Source of the DNA: Brevinematales bacterium
GTDB taxonomy: Bacteria > Spirochaetota > Brevinematia > Brevinematales > GWF1-51-8
DNA length: 42,013 nt
Assembly (NCBI GenBank): GCA_013177895.1
Contig: JABLXV010000026.1
Coordinates: 1-42,013, forward strand
Reading direction: 5' to 3'
Shown here: in pieces, positions 1 through 8,202 of the stretch
Layout of the letters: every line of letters starts with the position of its first letter
Position numbering within the stretch: the first letter of the stretch is position 1
Translations under genes and position numbers: made by a program
The notes under the pieces: generated by a model
What the model saw: only the letters and a program-made list of their open reading frames with translations
Database searches by the model: none
Told to the model about the DNA's origin: nothing

Positions 1-32
1 ATACTTTATTGTGAACTATAATCATCATTGGA

Positions 33-1616
33 TTATAGAACGATTGGGATATCAATCCCCGGTTTGTTACCGTGAGAATCAGGAAAAATTAGGCTTAAAA
101 ATTGCTTGATTAATTGGGGCCAATACACCTGCTCTATCCAAGATTTGATTTCATTCCAAATTATTACTTCACTTTTTCTATACCCATATTCATCATCACT
201 ATTTCTCATTTTAAATTTACATTCAATAATATATAATACATTGCCTTTTTGACATCCTATATCGACTTGAGCTGAAATTCCTCGGTTTAAATATATATTT
301 TCCGGATTCTCCCAAATTTTATATTCCTTCTCATTAAATGTTTCGATAACAAACGACCTAACTTCTTCTTGAAAAAGAGACCCTCTGTTACTCGCAATTT
401 CACTTTTTCTTGATTGATATACTTTTTCTGTCCATGTATTTAATATATCATAAACTGCAAGCCAATTAATAATTATTATGCTGTTAGAAATGACAAGTAA
501 TGGAAGAAATCCTCGAACAAATGGATTGATTATTTCTTTGTTTATGCAATTATTCATGAATTGTTCAATTACTAAATCCCTTTTTCTTTTTTTTTCTTTT
601 TCAGTTTTTGCAAATGATTCTTTAAAAAGCATAGTGTATATATCAAGAAAAATATTTTTCATTGTTGTAATAAAATCATTTTTATCAGCAATTGAATATC
701 CATTGAGTTTAATATTACTAATTATTCTTTCTTGTCTCAACCCACAGTCATCTTGACCAAAAGCGAATCTTGACCATGTTAGTGTACAAAGACAACAAAC
801 AATGTGCTTTGGATTCATATTATATACTTGAATATTCATTTCCTCCCAAAATTCTACGTAAGATAAAAATATATTCGTGTTTAAAAATATAAAAGAATAA
901 GGAGAATAATATTCTTTTGTTTCAATATAAATTCCAGAGCAAATTAGTGGGTAAGATGGGGTTTCATTTATGATATCAAAAAACGGAGCATTTATTGAAA
1001 ACATATATAAAATTTTATTGTATTTGCTATTTCTATCATCAATAAGATTCATTAAAAATTCAAGTTCCTCAGAAGCTTTCGTTGAATATCTATTTTTATT
1101 CAGTATTAATCTACATCCTTTATTTACTCTTCTCAAACCCGAGGTTAACAAATAATATTCTTCTGCAATGAAAACCATCTCTATTGAAGAAAGAATATCA
1201 ATGTCATTTAATAAAGGGATTAAAGTATTGTTATTTTTCCCAACATCATCATATTTATCAGAACCATACTTAAAAATAAAACAATCCAGAGTTTTTCTAA
1301 TAAAAAAAGATGTCTCCACCTGACGATATTCGTTTAAAAGAAAGTCATACCTGAGTTTTCTTATAATTTGTAACCAAAAAAATGTGCTGTGCTTATTAAT
1401 TAATTCTTCAAGAATATTTTCAAGTTTTCCTGCTAGATTCAAAAAGAAATCTGATCTTTCTTTAAACGTTGAACTATTCTTTCGATAGATATCCCTTTCC
1501 TCGCAATACAACCTATAAAACCTTTCTTTAAAAGTGTTCTTCATTTCAGCTACTTTTTTCACGTTATTTAGTAAAAAAACATCTAGATATTGTTTAACGT
1601 CAATATTAAAGCTCAT
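33..1616 (-). CDS. Orphan PD-(D/E)XK nuclease-like protein (527 aa)
   Basis: I do not recognise a named family. The first 400 residues have no motif I can assign. The last ~118 look like a restriction-endonuclease-type fold: a Glu-bearing helix near residues 410-425 (NRGSLFQEEV), then Asp 452 in QVDIG, and Glu465-Cys466-Lys467 in IIECKFK, which is the D-x(n)-ExK pattern of PD-(D/E)XK nucleases. Such a domain would cut DNA, but the substrate is unknown. The gene is strikingly AT-rich beside GC-rich neighbours, with many Asn, Lys, Ile and Phe codons, which suggests horizontal acquisition. It stands alone, divergent from gatB. A GGTGG sequence lies about 5 nt before the ATG and a consensus promoter lies upstream. 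A defence role is a guess from composition and fold; an orphan nuclease of unknown function is the safe call. The frame is intact and ends inside the window. Confidence 0.7.
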   Translation of the reverse strand: MSFNIDVKQYLDVFLLNNVKKVAEMKNTFKERFYRLYCEERDIYRKNSSTFKERSDFFLNLAGKLENILEELINKHSTFFWLQIIRKLRYDFLLNEYRQVETSFFIRKTLDCFIFKYGSDKYDDVGKNNNTLIPLLNDIDILSSIEMVFIAEEYYLLTSGLRRVNKGCRLILNKNRYSTKASEELEFLMNLIDDRNSKYNKILYMFSINAPFFDIINETPSYPLICSGIYIETKEYYSPYSFIFLNTNIFLSYVEFWEEMNIQVYNMNPKHIVCCLCTLTWSRFAFGQDDCGLRQERIISNIKLNGYSIADKNDFITTMKNIFLDIYTMLFKESFAKTEKEKKRKRDLVIEQFMNNCINKEIINPFVRGFLPLLVISNSIIIINWLAVYDILNTWTEKVYQSRKSEIASNRGSLFQEEVRSFVIETFNEKEYKIWENPENIYLNRGISAQVDIGCQKGNVLYIIECKFKMRNSDDEYGYRKSEVIIWNEIKSWIEQVYWPQLIKQFLSLIFPDSHGNKPGIDIPIVL

Positions 1617-1661
1617 AAACCACCAAATTAATCATACTTTCATTCAATAACCCAAATCAAT

Positions 1662-1689
1662 ATTATAGTCATTATGAAATTTTTGTCAA
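1662..1689 (-). promoter_or_regulatory. Consensus sigma-70 promoter of the nuclease-like gene
   Basis: Read on the minus strand, TTGACA (1684-1689) is followed after 16 bp by TATAAT (1662-1667). Both hexamers match consensus perfectly. The predicted start gives a leader of about 40 nt before the ATG at 1616. Confidence 0.7.
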
Positions 1690-1704
1690 TCATTACGTAT
1701 GCCC

Positions 1705-1734
1705 CGTCACCCTGAGCATCGTCGAAGGGTGTAT
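1705..1734. repeat. Short intergenic palindrome (CACCCT...AGGGTG type)
   Basis: CACCCT (1708-1713) and AGGGTG (1726-1731) form an inverted repeat around a GAGCATCGTCGA-like core. A related ATCCT...AGGAT palindrome with a CTTCGAC...GCTCAGG core occurs at 33709-33729. It lies between the divergent nuclease gene and gatB and looks like a dispersed intergenic repeat rather than a terminator, because it has no T-run. Confidence 0.5.
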
Positions 1735-1773
1735 ATACCTCCCCCATAATTTTATTTTTCCCACGATATAAGT

Positions 1774-1779
1774 TATAAT
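1774..1779 (+). promoter_or_regulatory. Probable -10 element of gatB
   Basis: A perfect TATAAT lies 28 bp before the gatB ATG. No good -35 is visible at the correct spacing (TTTATT at 1751-1756 is weak), so only the -10 is supported. Confidence 0.4.
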
Positions 1780-1806
1780 ATTGCTCGACGGAAACCGGAG
1801 GCGAAC

Positions 1807-3255
1807 ATGGAATACGAGGCAGTCATCGGGCTGGAAGTGCATGTCCAGCTCAATACCGCGACAAAAATCTTCTGCAGCTGTTCTACCGAATTCGGCGCGG
1901 CTCCCAATTCGCACGTGTGCGAAATATGTATGGGCCAGCCGGGCGTACTGCCGGTGCTGAACCGCGAGGCGCTCGACAAGGCGGTCAAGGCCGGACTCGC
2001 GCTGAACTGCGGGATTTCGGACTACTCCAAGTTCGACCGTAAAAATTATTTCTATCCCGACCTCCCCAAGGGTTACCAGATATCGCAGTTCGATTATCCC
2101 ATCTGCGGGACCGGGCACCTCGATATCGACCTGCCCGACGGGACGACCAAGCATGTCGGCATCACCCGCGCGCATCTCGAGGAGGACGCCGGGAAACTCG
2201 TGCATACCGAGGGCGCCGCGTACTCGCTGGTCGACCTGAACCGCGCGGGAGTACCGTTACTGGAAATAGTCTCCGAGCCGGATATGCGTTCGTCCGAGGA
2301 GGCGTTCCACTACCTCAAATCCCTGCGTAATATTATGAAGTACATCGGCGTCAGCGACGTCAACCTCGAAGAGGGGAGTCTCCGCTGCGACGCCAATATC
2401 TCCATACGCCCCATGGGCGAGACCAAGCTCGGCACGAAGGTCGAGGTCAAGAATATGAACAGCTTCAACGGAGTCCGCAAGGCGATCGACCATGAGATCG
2501 AGCGGCAGATATTCGCGGCTGAGAACGGCGAACGGATCGTGCAGGAGACCCGTCTCTACGACGCCGCCGCCAATAAGACCCATCCCATGCGGAGCAAGGA
2601 GGAGGCCAACGATTACCGTTACTTCCCCGAGCCCGACCTCCCGCCGGTCTGCGTGACCCCCGAGGAGATCGATACGATACGTAAGACTCTGCCCGAACTG
2701 CCGCGCGGGAAAATGCGCCGTTTCGAGGCCGATTATAAGATCACCCGGCAGGACGCGATTACGCTGACCGACGATTTCGAGCTCGCGGCGTATTTCGAGG
2801 AGTGTCTCAAGGGATACAAGGGCGAGCCGAAAAAGGCCGCGAACTGGATACAGGCGGAGGTGATGGCGATACTGAACGAGCTCTCGATGGGAATCACCGA
2901 GTACGCCGCGAAAATGATGCCCGCCGCGCAGGTCACCGAGCTCCTGAACTTCGTCGAGGACGGCACGATCACCGGGAAGATGGCGAAGGACGTGTTCGCC
3001 GCGATGGTCGACACTAAAAAGACCGCGAGACAGGTGATCGGCGAGAAGGGGCTGAAACAGGTCAGCGACAGCGGCGAATTGGAGAAAGTTGTCGATAAAG
3101 TAATCAGCGATAACCCGGCGGAAGTCGAAAAGTACCGTTCCGGGAAAAAGAACGTCATCGGGTTCTTCGTCGGCCAGATTATGAAGGATACCAAGGGACA
3201 GGCCAACCCGAAGATGGTGAACGAGATACTGACGAAGAAGCTGGATCAGGCTTAA
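1807..3255 (+). CDS. gatB: Asp/Glu-tRNA amidotransferase subunit B
   Basis: GatB is the tRNA-binding and kinase subunit of the GatCAB complex, which converts Glu-tRNA(Gln) and/or Asp-tRNA(Asn) to the amidated forms in the cytoplasm. The 482-residue length is normal for the family. Visible landmarks are the N-terminal YEAVIGLEVHVQL, the zinc-type cysteines (CSC near residue 22 and CEIC near residue 38), GQPGVLPVLN, KNYFYPDLPKGYQISQ, VEVKNMNSFNGVRKAI and DYRYFPEPDLPP. The C-terminal third is the helical YqeY-like tail domain that grips tRNA. GGAGGCG 4 nt before the ATG fixes the start. gatA and gatC are not adjacent, so the complex is encoded at separate loci. It is followed after 59 bp by a beta-propeller gene and may be co-transcribed with it. 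Confidence 0.97.
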   Translation: MEYEAVIGLEVHVQLNTATKIFCSCSTEFGAAPNSHVCEICMGQPGVLPVLNREALDKAVKAGLALNCGISDYSKFDRKNYFYPDLPKGYQISQFDYPICGTGHLDIDLPDGTTKHVGITRAHLEEDAGKLVHTEGAAYSLVDLNRAGVPLLEIVSEPDMRSSEEAFHYLKSLRNIMKYIGVSDVNLEEGSLRCDANISIRPMGETKLGTKVEVKNMNSFNGVRKAIDHEIERQIFAAENGERIVQETRLYDAAANKTHPMRSKEEANDYRYFPEPDLPPVCVTPEEIDTIRKTLPELPRGKMRRFEADYKITRQDAITLTDDFELAAYFEECLKGYKGEPKKAANWIQAEVMAILNELSMGITEYAAKMMPAAQVTELLNFVEDGTITGKMAKDVFAAMVDTKKTARQVIGEKGLKQVSDSGELEKVVDKVISDNPAEVEKYRSGKKNVIGFFVGQIMKDTKGQANPKMVNEILTKKLDQA

Positions 3256-3314
3256 AGTAAAAAAACAGGGGTAGAAGCAGTACGTTTTTACCCGCAATAA
3301 ACATGGGAGGAATC

Positions 3315-4400
3315 ATGAGAATTCTGGCTATAGTATTAGTAATGGCGGCCGCGCTTCTGAACGCGGCAAACGGTGTCACCCTTAAAAAGATCGCGACATT
3401 CAACGGAATGGGCGCGCCGAAAGCGGTCGAAGTATCGCCCGACGGGACATGGGTGACCGTGATGAACCTGGAAGGGATGAATGTAACGATTATCGACCCG
3501 AAGACCCTCACAGTTATTAAGGTAGTCAACTTCGCTCCTTATAAAACATCGGCTCCCGGTCATAATTACACCACGCATGAAGCGATCTCGTCATTCGCGG
3601 AAAAACCGGTGGAGTGCGGGTTTACTCCCGACGGCCAGTACGCATGGGTATCGTTCCATAACGGCGCATGTGTCGTCCGTATCGACAAGAACGAGATGGA
3701 TCCGCCCGACGGAATGCTTTCCCAGAAAGCTAAGATCGAGGATAAGGTAAATAAGAAATCCTACGTGAAGACTATGCCTAAAGTTAAAGTACTCAGCACC
3801 CCGAAGGTCATTCAGGTGACCCCCGACGGGAAGTACGTGCTGGTCGCCAACTGGTTCGGCCAGTCCATATCGGTGATCGACGCGGCGTCGATGAAGAAGA
3901 TCAAGGATATCAAAACCGGGGATAATGTTATCCCGCGCGGTATCGCGATCACTTCCGATTCCAAGATCGCGTATGTCGCCAATATGAAGGGCGGTTCTAT
4001 CGCGGTCATCGACCTCGTCAAGCTCGAGAAGGTCAAGAACCTTTATATCACCGGAAACCCCCGTCATATCGTGCTTTCCCCGGATAACAAATTCCTCTAT
4101 ATCACCGACAACTCCGGCGGTAAGGTCATCAAGTACGATATCGAAGCGGGTAAAATAGCTAAATCGCAGTACGTCGGCGCAATGGCTCGTACTGTCGCGA
4201 TTACCCCCGACGGGAAGTACCTGATAGCCGCGGCGCACGGCGCGGATCTCCTTGTAGTTCTGGACTCCGATACATTGGCGATCCTGTCGAAAACCACCTT
4301 CTTCAAGCCGATGGGGATATCCGTATCGCCCGACGGGAAGCAGGTTTGGGTATCGAGTTACGGCGGCGGATATGTCAGCGCGTTCGAACTCACGGAATAA
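3315..4400 (+). CDS. Secreted YVTN-type beta-propeller protein
   Basis: This is a 361-residue exported protein made of repeated ~42-residue blades. Residues 1-20 are a signal peptide (MRILAIVLVMAAALLNAANG). Blade signatures recur: VSPDGTWV, TPDGQYAWVS, TPDGKYVLVANW, TSDSKIAYVAN, SPDNKFLYITD, TPDGKYLIAAA and SPDGKQVWVSS, each followed by an xVID or similar strand. This matches the YVTN/NHL-like seven-blade propeller superfamily, whose members usually act as binding scaffolds outside the cytoplasm; no catalytic residues can be assigned. I chose ATG 3315 over ATG 3303 because GGGAGG (3305-3310) lies inside the longer reading and is well placed for 3315. gpsA follows after 11 bp, so the two probably share a transcript, though no functional link is evident. 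Confidence 0.85.
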   Translation: MRILAIVLVMAAALLNAANGVTLKKIATFNGMGAPKAVEVSPDGTWVTVMNLEGMNVTIIDPKTLTVIKVVNFAPYKTSAPGHNYTTHEAISSFAEKPVECGFTPDGQYAWVSFHNGACVVRIDKNEMDPPDGMLSQKAKIEDKVNKKSYVKTMPKVKVLSTPKVIQVTPDGKYVLVANWFGQSISVIDAASMKKIKDIKTGDNVIPRGIAITSDSKIAYVANMKGGSIAVIDLVKLEKVKNLYITGNPRHIVLSPDNKFLYITDNSGGKVIKYDIEAGKIAKSQYVGAMARTVAITPDGKYLIAAAHGADLLVVLDSDTLAILSKTTFFKPMGISVSPDGKQVWVSSYGGGYVSAFELTE

Positions 4401-4411
4401 CGGTTAACCCA

Positions 4412-5401
4412 TTGAAAATATCGGTAATCGGCGCGGGCGGCTGGGGAACCGCGCTCGCGATACGCGCCTCGAAGCGTCACGATGTCACTCTGTGGTCGTA
4501 CTCCGAGACGGAAGCGGAATCGATCCGTTCCGCGCGCGAGAATAAGGACTACCTTCCGGGCGCGCCTATTCCCGATAACATACTGGTAACAAGCGACCGC
4601 GCCGCGGTGAATGAGTCCGATATGTGGCTCTTCGCGGTGCCGTCGCACTTTTTCCGCGGTACAGTCCGTCTCTTCTCCGATATGCCCCGCGCCGGCAGGA
4701 TTTTAGTCAGCGCGACCAAGGGCTTCGAATTCCCGTCCGAAAAACGCATGAGTACCGTGCTCGCCGAGGAACTCCCCGACGGCGGCAGTATCACCGTCAT
4801 CTCAGGGCCCAGTCATGCCGAGGAAGTCGCGCACGGCCAGCCGACCGGAGTAGCGGCGGCGTCCTCCGACGAGGCATGCGCACGCGCGGTGCAGGAAGCG
4901 TTCTCCGACGAGACATTCCGCCTCTATACGAACGACGACGTACTTGGGGTCGAGGTCTGCGGCGCGGTAAAGAACGTGATCGCGATCGCGGCGGGAGTCC
5001 TTCGGGGGCTGGGGTACGGCGACAATACGATGGCCGCGCTGATTACGCGCGGGCTCGCGGAAATACGGAGGCTCGGCCTCGCGCTCGGCGCGAAAGAGTC
5101 TACCTTCTCCGGGCTTGCCGGGATGGGCGACCTTGTCGTGACCTGTACGAGCAGGCACAGCCGTAACGGGCGTACCGGCGAACTTCTCGCCTCGGGAAAG
5201 ACGATGGAACAGATCACCGGCTCGATGAAAATGGTCGCCGAAGGGGTGGAGACAGTCAAGACGGCGGTAAAATTCGAGGACGAGCTCAATATCCCCATGC
5301 CTATTTCCAGAGCAGTCTACCGGATGCTCTACGAACATTCCGACCCGCTTCAGGAACTCGGTTCCCTGATGACCCGTCCGTTAAAAAGCGAAACCATCTA
5401 A
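4412..5401 (+). CDS. gpsA: Glycerol-3-phosphate dehydrogenase [NAD(P)+]
   Basis: GpsA reduces dihydroxyacetone phosphate to sn-glycerol-3-phosphate in the cytoplasm, the entry step of phospholipid synthesis. The Rossmann motif ISVIGAGGWGTALA begins at residue 3. Further landmarks are SATKGFE, ISGPSHAEEVAHGQPT, the catalytic-lysine segment GAVKNVIAIAAG, LITRGLAEIRRLG and FSGLAGMGDLVVTCTS, ending near KMVAEGVETVK. The proposed start is TTG 4412, giving 329 residues, the usual length. A longer reading starting inside the upstream gene would add an unrelated basic extension before the NAD-binding strand. The ribosome-binding site is weak, so translational coupling to the upstream gene is plausible. 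coaX follows after 10 bp. Confidence 0.95.
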   Translation: MKISVIGAGGWGTALAIRASKRHDVTLWSYSETEAESIRSARENKDYLPGAPIPDNILVTSDRAAVNESDMWLFAVPSHFFRGTVRLFSDMPRAGRILVSATKGFEFPSEKRMSTVLAEELPDGGSITVISGPSHAEEVAHGQPTGVAAASSDEACARAVQEAFSDETFRLYTNDDVLGVEVCGAVKNVIAIAAGVLRGLGYGDNTMAALITRGLAEIRRLGLALGAKESTFSGLAGMGDLVVTCTSRHSRNGRTGELLASGKTMEQITGSMKMVAEGVETVKTAVKFEDELNIPMPISRAVYRMLYEHSDPLQELGSLMTRPLKSETI

Positions 5402-5411
5402 GGAGTACATC

Positions 5412-6185
5412 GTGCTTCTCACTATCGATATCGGGAATACGAATATCACCTACGGCGTGTTCGACGGCGGCGGCGAAGTGATCCAATACGCGAACTCGAA
5501 GACCGACAAGCAGATGACGACCGACGACCTCGCGGTGCATTTTTTCCGTCTCCTCGACCTGTGGGGGATCGGTAAATCCGGCATCACGGGAGTGATCGTC
5601 TCAAGCGTCGTGCCGCGTCTCGACTACCCGTTCCAGCACATGTTCGGCAAATATATGAACATCGCGCCCGTTTTTATCGACCGCGCGCTGATACCGGTCA
5701 GGATCGAGTACGACAACCCCGATGAAATCGGCGCCGACCGTATTGTGAACGCCTACGCGGGGATATGCATGTACCCCGGTAAAAACCTCATCATCGTCGA
5801 TTTCGGCACCGCCACCACGTTCGACGTGGTCTCCGCGGATAACACCTATATCGGCGGCCTGATCGTTCCGGGTATTCTGACATCATTGAGCGCGATGGAG
5901 GAAAAAGCCTCCAAACTCCCGCATATCGATTTATCCATCACGCCGAAACTGATCGGCAAGAATACGGTCGACGGCATCCGTTCGGGGCTCCTCAACGGGA
6001 GCGGGGCGATGATGGACGAAGTGAACCGCAGGATCAAGGCCGAAATGGGATGGAAGGATTGCGTGATTATCGCGACGGGAGGCCTGAGCGAGCTAATACA
6101 ACAGTCATCTACGTCGATAAATATAATAGACAAACACCTGACATTGAAGGGTTTGTATTATATCTGGAAGCTGAAGAATGCTTAA
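5412..6185 (+). CDS. coaX: Type III pantothenate kinase
   Basis: CoaX phosphorylates pantothenate, the first committed step of coenzyme A synthesis, in the cytoplasm. The 257 residues carry all the type III marks: the ATP-binding DIGNTNITYGVFDG at residue 5, DNPDEIGADRIVNAYAG with the catalytic Asp, the IIVDFGTATTFDVV cation/ATP motif, GGLIVPGI and the late ATGGLSELI. The start is GTG 5412 with AGGAG at 5401-5405. The stop overlaps the ATG of the amidase by 8 nt, which indicates translational coupling. Type III enzymes are insensitive to CoA feedback and to pantothenamides. Confidence 0.96.
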   Translation: MLLTIDIGNTNITYGVFDGGGEVIQYANSKTDKQMTTDDLAVHFFRLLDLWGIGKSGITGVIVSSVVPRLDYPFQHMFGKYMNIAPVFIDRALIPVRIEYDNPDEIGADRIVNAYAGICMYPGKNLIIVDFGTATTFDVVSADNTYIGGLIVPGILTSLSAMEEKASKLPHIDLSITPKLIGKNTVDGIRSGLLNGSGAMMDEVNRRIKAEMGWKDCVIIATGGLSELIQQSSTSINIIDKHLTLKGLYYIWKLKNA

Positions 6186-7488
6186 AAGGGCTTCGATCCT
6201 TGTCTTATTAATTCTGACCGGCGCGTTTTATAATTTCACGAGCGCGGACGTCCCTCCCGGAAAGGGCGCGGTATCGCTCGTGAAATTCTGCAAGGATTAC
6301 CATCTCCACCTGAAAATCAATCTCGACCTCGGATACTGCGACCTGATGAACGACGACCTGAAAGTGCGTCTTTTCCTAACGATGCCCTATCTGGTGCACA
6401 AGGATAAAGTTTACTATTTCGACGAGCGCCTCGGCACGGATTCCTCCGGGGGTATCGTGCTCCCCAAGGCCTACGCGGAAACGCTGATTAAAATAGTTAA
6501 AAAGTTCTCCGATATGAATCCCCCGTTAAACGGTAAGGTGATCGAGACGGAGCAGTTCGTGGACATGGGGAAACTGACTAACACGCAGAAGAAAACGAAC
6601 GCCGCGCCCGTTAATCCCGGGATACACGAAAACATCATAATTATAGAAGAAGTTTCGACGAATAAAAAGCCCGGTATTACGGCGGTCGAGGAAATCAAGC
6701 CCGCGAAAATCACCAACCAGAAATCTACCAACGATTTAAAGAGTGACAAAACTCCGCCGGCTTGTTATAATAATGACGGATTTGTCCCGATCAACGCGAT
6801 CATAATCGACGCGGGGCACGGCGGAAACGACCCCGGGGCGCTCGGAAAATCCGGCGCTAAGGAGAAGGATATCGTCCTGAACCTCGCGAAAATGGTGTAC
6901 CTGAATTTCAAGCCGGAACCCGGCCTGAAGGTATTCCTCTCCCGGAAGACGGACGTGTTTGTCACGCTCGAGGACAGGGTGGAGTACAGTTCGAAGGTCG
7001 CGAAGGACTATCACGCGATTTTCGTGAGCATCCATGCCAACGCCAGCCCGGATAAGAACGCGAAGGGGATCGAGGTATACTACCTGTCGGACAATGTTTC
7101 CGATATGGAGTCCACGCAGGTGGAGGTGCTCGAGAACGCTGGGTTCTCCAAAACGGATGTGGAAAAGACCGCGGTGCTTTATTCGATTATCGCCGATCTG
7201 ATACATGACGGTATCAAGCTCGAATCCCAGCAGATGGCGAACTTCGTATATAAGACGCTGGTCAATACCACGAAAGCCCCCGGACGCGGCGTGAAGGCGG
7301 GGAATTTTTACGTGCTGAAATATAACCCGATCCCCGCCATACTGGTCGAGGTCGGATTTATATCGAGCAAAGAGGAAGAGAAGCGTCTGCTATCGAAGGA
7401 CTACCAGGAACTGGTGGCGAAAGGGTTATACTACGGGATTAAGAAATATGTAACAGAGTACAATAAAACGAAAGGATTTTGCCAGTGA
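6178..7488 (+). CDS. N-acetylmuramoyl-L-alanine amidase (Amidase_3), secreted
   Basis: The product is a 436-residue exported zinc amidase that cleaves the lactyl-amide bond between MurNAc and the stem peptide in the periplasm. Residues 1-23 form a signal peptide. Residues ~30-110 resemble a substrate- or wall-binding N-terminal domain, followed by a low-complexity linker of about 90 residues. The catalytic domain starts near residue 207 with INAIIIDAGHGGNDPGALG (zinc His) and continues with GAKEKDIVLNLA (zinc Glu), VSIHANASPDKNAKGIE (zinc His) and AILVEVGFISSKEEEKRL (catalytic Glu). It overlaps coaX upstream, and its TGA overlaps the GTG of the GerMN-like gene downstream. The order amidase then GerMN-like gene suggests a shared role in wall remodelling. 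Confidence 0.92.
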   Translation: MLKRASILVLLILTGAFYNFTSADVPPGKGAVSLVKFCKDYHLHLKINLDLGYCDLMNDDLKVRLFLTMPYLVHKDKVYYFDERLGTDSSGGIVLPKAYAETLIKIVKKFSDMNPPLNGKVIETEQFVDMGKLTNTQKKTNAAPVNPGIHENIIIIEEVSTNKKPGITAVEEIKPAKITNQKSTNDLKSDKTPPACYNNDGFVPINAIIIDAGHGGNDPGALGKSGAKEKDIVLNLAKMVYLNFKPEPGLKVFLSRKTDVFVTLEDRVEYSSKVAKDYHAIFVSIHANASPDKNAKGIEVYYLSDNVSDMESTQVEVLENAGFSKTDVEKTAVLYSIIADLIHDGIKLESQQMANFVYKTLVNTTKAPGRGVKAGNFYVLKYNPIPAILVEVGFISSKEEEKRLLSKDYQELVAKGLYYGIKKYVTEYNKTKGFCQ

Positions 7489-8018
7489 AAGTAAAAAGAT
7501 GGATAGAGGACCATAAGGTTCCGCTCATACCGGTAAGCATCATCGTCGTGGTACTGGGAGTCGCCGCATGGCTGACCATCCGTTTTCTCATGCTCAGCCA
7601 GATGCAGTACACGTTCTACTACCCCGATATGCTGTTCCAGAAGATGGAATCGGAGCCGCGTTCGCTGAAAATCAACCCCGTGACGGACTATATGGAGCAG
7701 AAACTGGTGGAGGATTATTTCCTCGGCCCGTTGAAGTACGAGCTTCGGATGCCGGTGGAGGACGACCTGAAGGTATCGGATATATGGCTGGTCCGCGATA
7801 AGAGCTCGACGGGAATCGTCGTCAATTTCAGCGATAAGCTTTCGGTTTATATCCGCGATAAGAACGACCAGATGGTGTGGCTGATTCAGGGGCTGTTAAT
7901 GACGCTGAAACACAACACCGGCGTGAAGCAAATTGTGCTTTTAGAGCGCGGAAACAAGATACCCGAGGGGCAATATATAGGGAAATGGCAGCCCGCGTTC
8001 CCGATACTTGTTGAATAA
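7485..8018 (+). CDS. GerMN-like membrane-anchored protein
   Basis: A 177-residue protein with one N-terminal membrane segment (residues ~15-36, VPLIPVSIIVVVLGVAAWLT) and a periplasmic domain. The pattern TFYYPD near residue 44, a central LVRDKSSTGIVVNFSD and the later WLIQGLLMTLKHNTGVKQIVLLE fit the GerMN (sporulation/spore germination) fold, which binds cell-wall material in other bacteria. Spirochaetes do not sporulate, so a general peptidoglycan or division role is inferred. GTG 7485 is preferred to TTG 7479 because AAAGGA lies 8 nt upstream and the start overlaps the amidase stop as GTGA, a coupled arrangement. Family assignment is moderate; a DUF of similar fold is possible. Confidence 0.7.
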   Translation: MKVKRWIEDHKVPLIPVSIIVVVLGVAAWLTIRFLMLSQMQYTFYYPDMLFQKMESEPRSLKINPVTDYMEQKLVEDYFLGPLKYELRMPVEDDLKVSDIWLVRDKSSTGIVVNFSDKLSVYIRDKNDQMVWLIQGLLMTLKHNTGVKQIVLLERGNKIPEGQYIGKWQPAFPILVE

Positions 8019-8118
8019 AATTTTTTTTATAAAGTATTAAACTTATCAAGCGCGTAAGTCGATGATAATAAGGCACAATTTACAGACTCATTTTTTACGA
8101 AAAGTTAATCGGAAATGC

Positions 8119-8147
8119 TTGACTTTTTGAGAAAAAATAGACAAAAT
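8119..8147 (+). promoter_or_regulatory. Candidate sigma-70 promoter of flaA
   Basis: TTGACT (8119-8124), a 17-bp spacer and CAAAAT (8142-8147), with AGGAG at 8191-8195 and the ATG at 8203. The surrounding 8019-8202 region is AT-rich. No sigma-28-type CCGATAA box is visible, so flaA appears to be read by the housekeeping sigma factor, unlike flgM in this window. Confidence 0.5.
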
Positions 8148-8202
8148 ATACCATAAAATAGTCTATCTACGGAAGGGAAATATTAATTCAAGGAGTGAAG
8201 AT

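Noticed and set aside
3269-3293. GGGTA...TACCC hairpin after gatB as a terminator
   Set aside because: The stem is only 5 bp and no T-run follows; gatB and the next gene are close enough to be co-transcribed.
2257-3297. Long minus-strand open frame (346 codons) opposite gatB
   Set aside because: It is a shadow of GC-rich gatB, His/Arg/Leu-rich with no domain sense or ribosome-binding site; gatB is certain.
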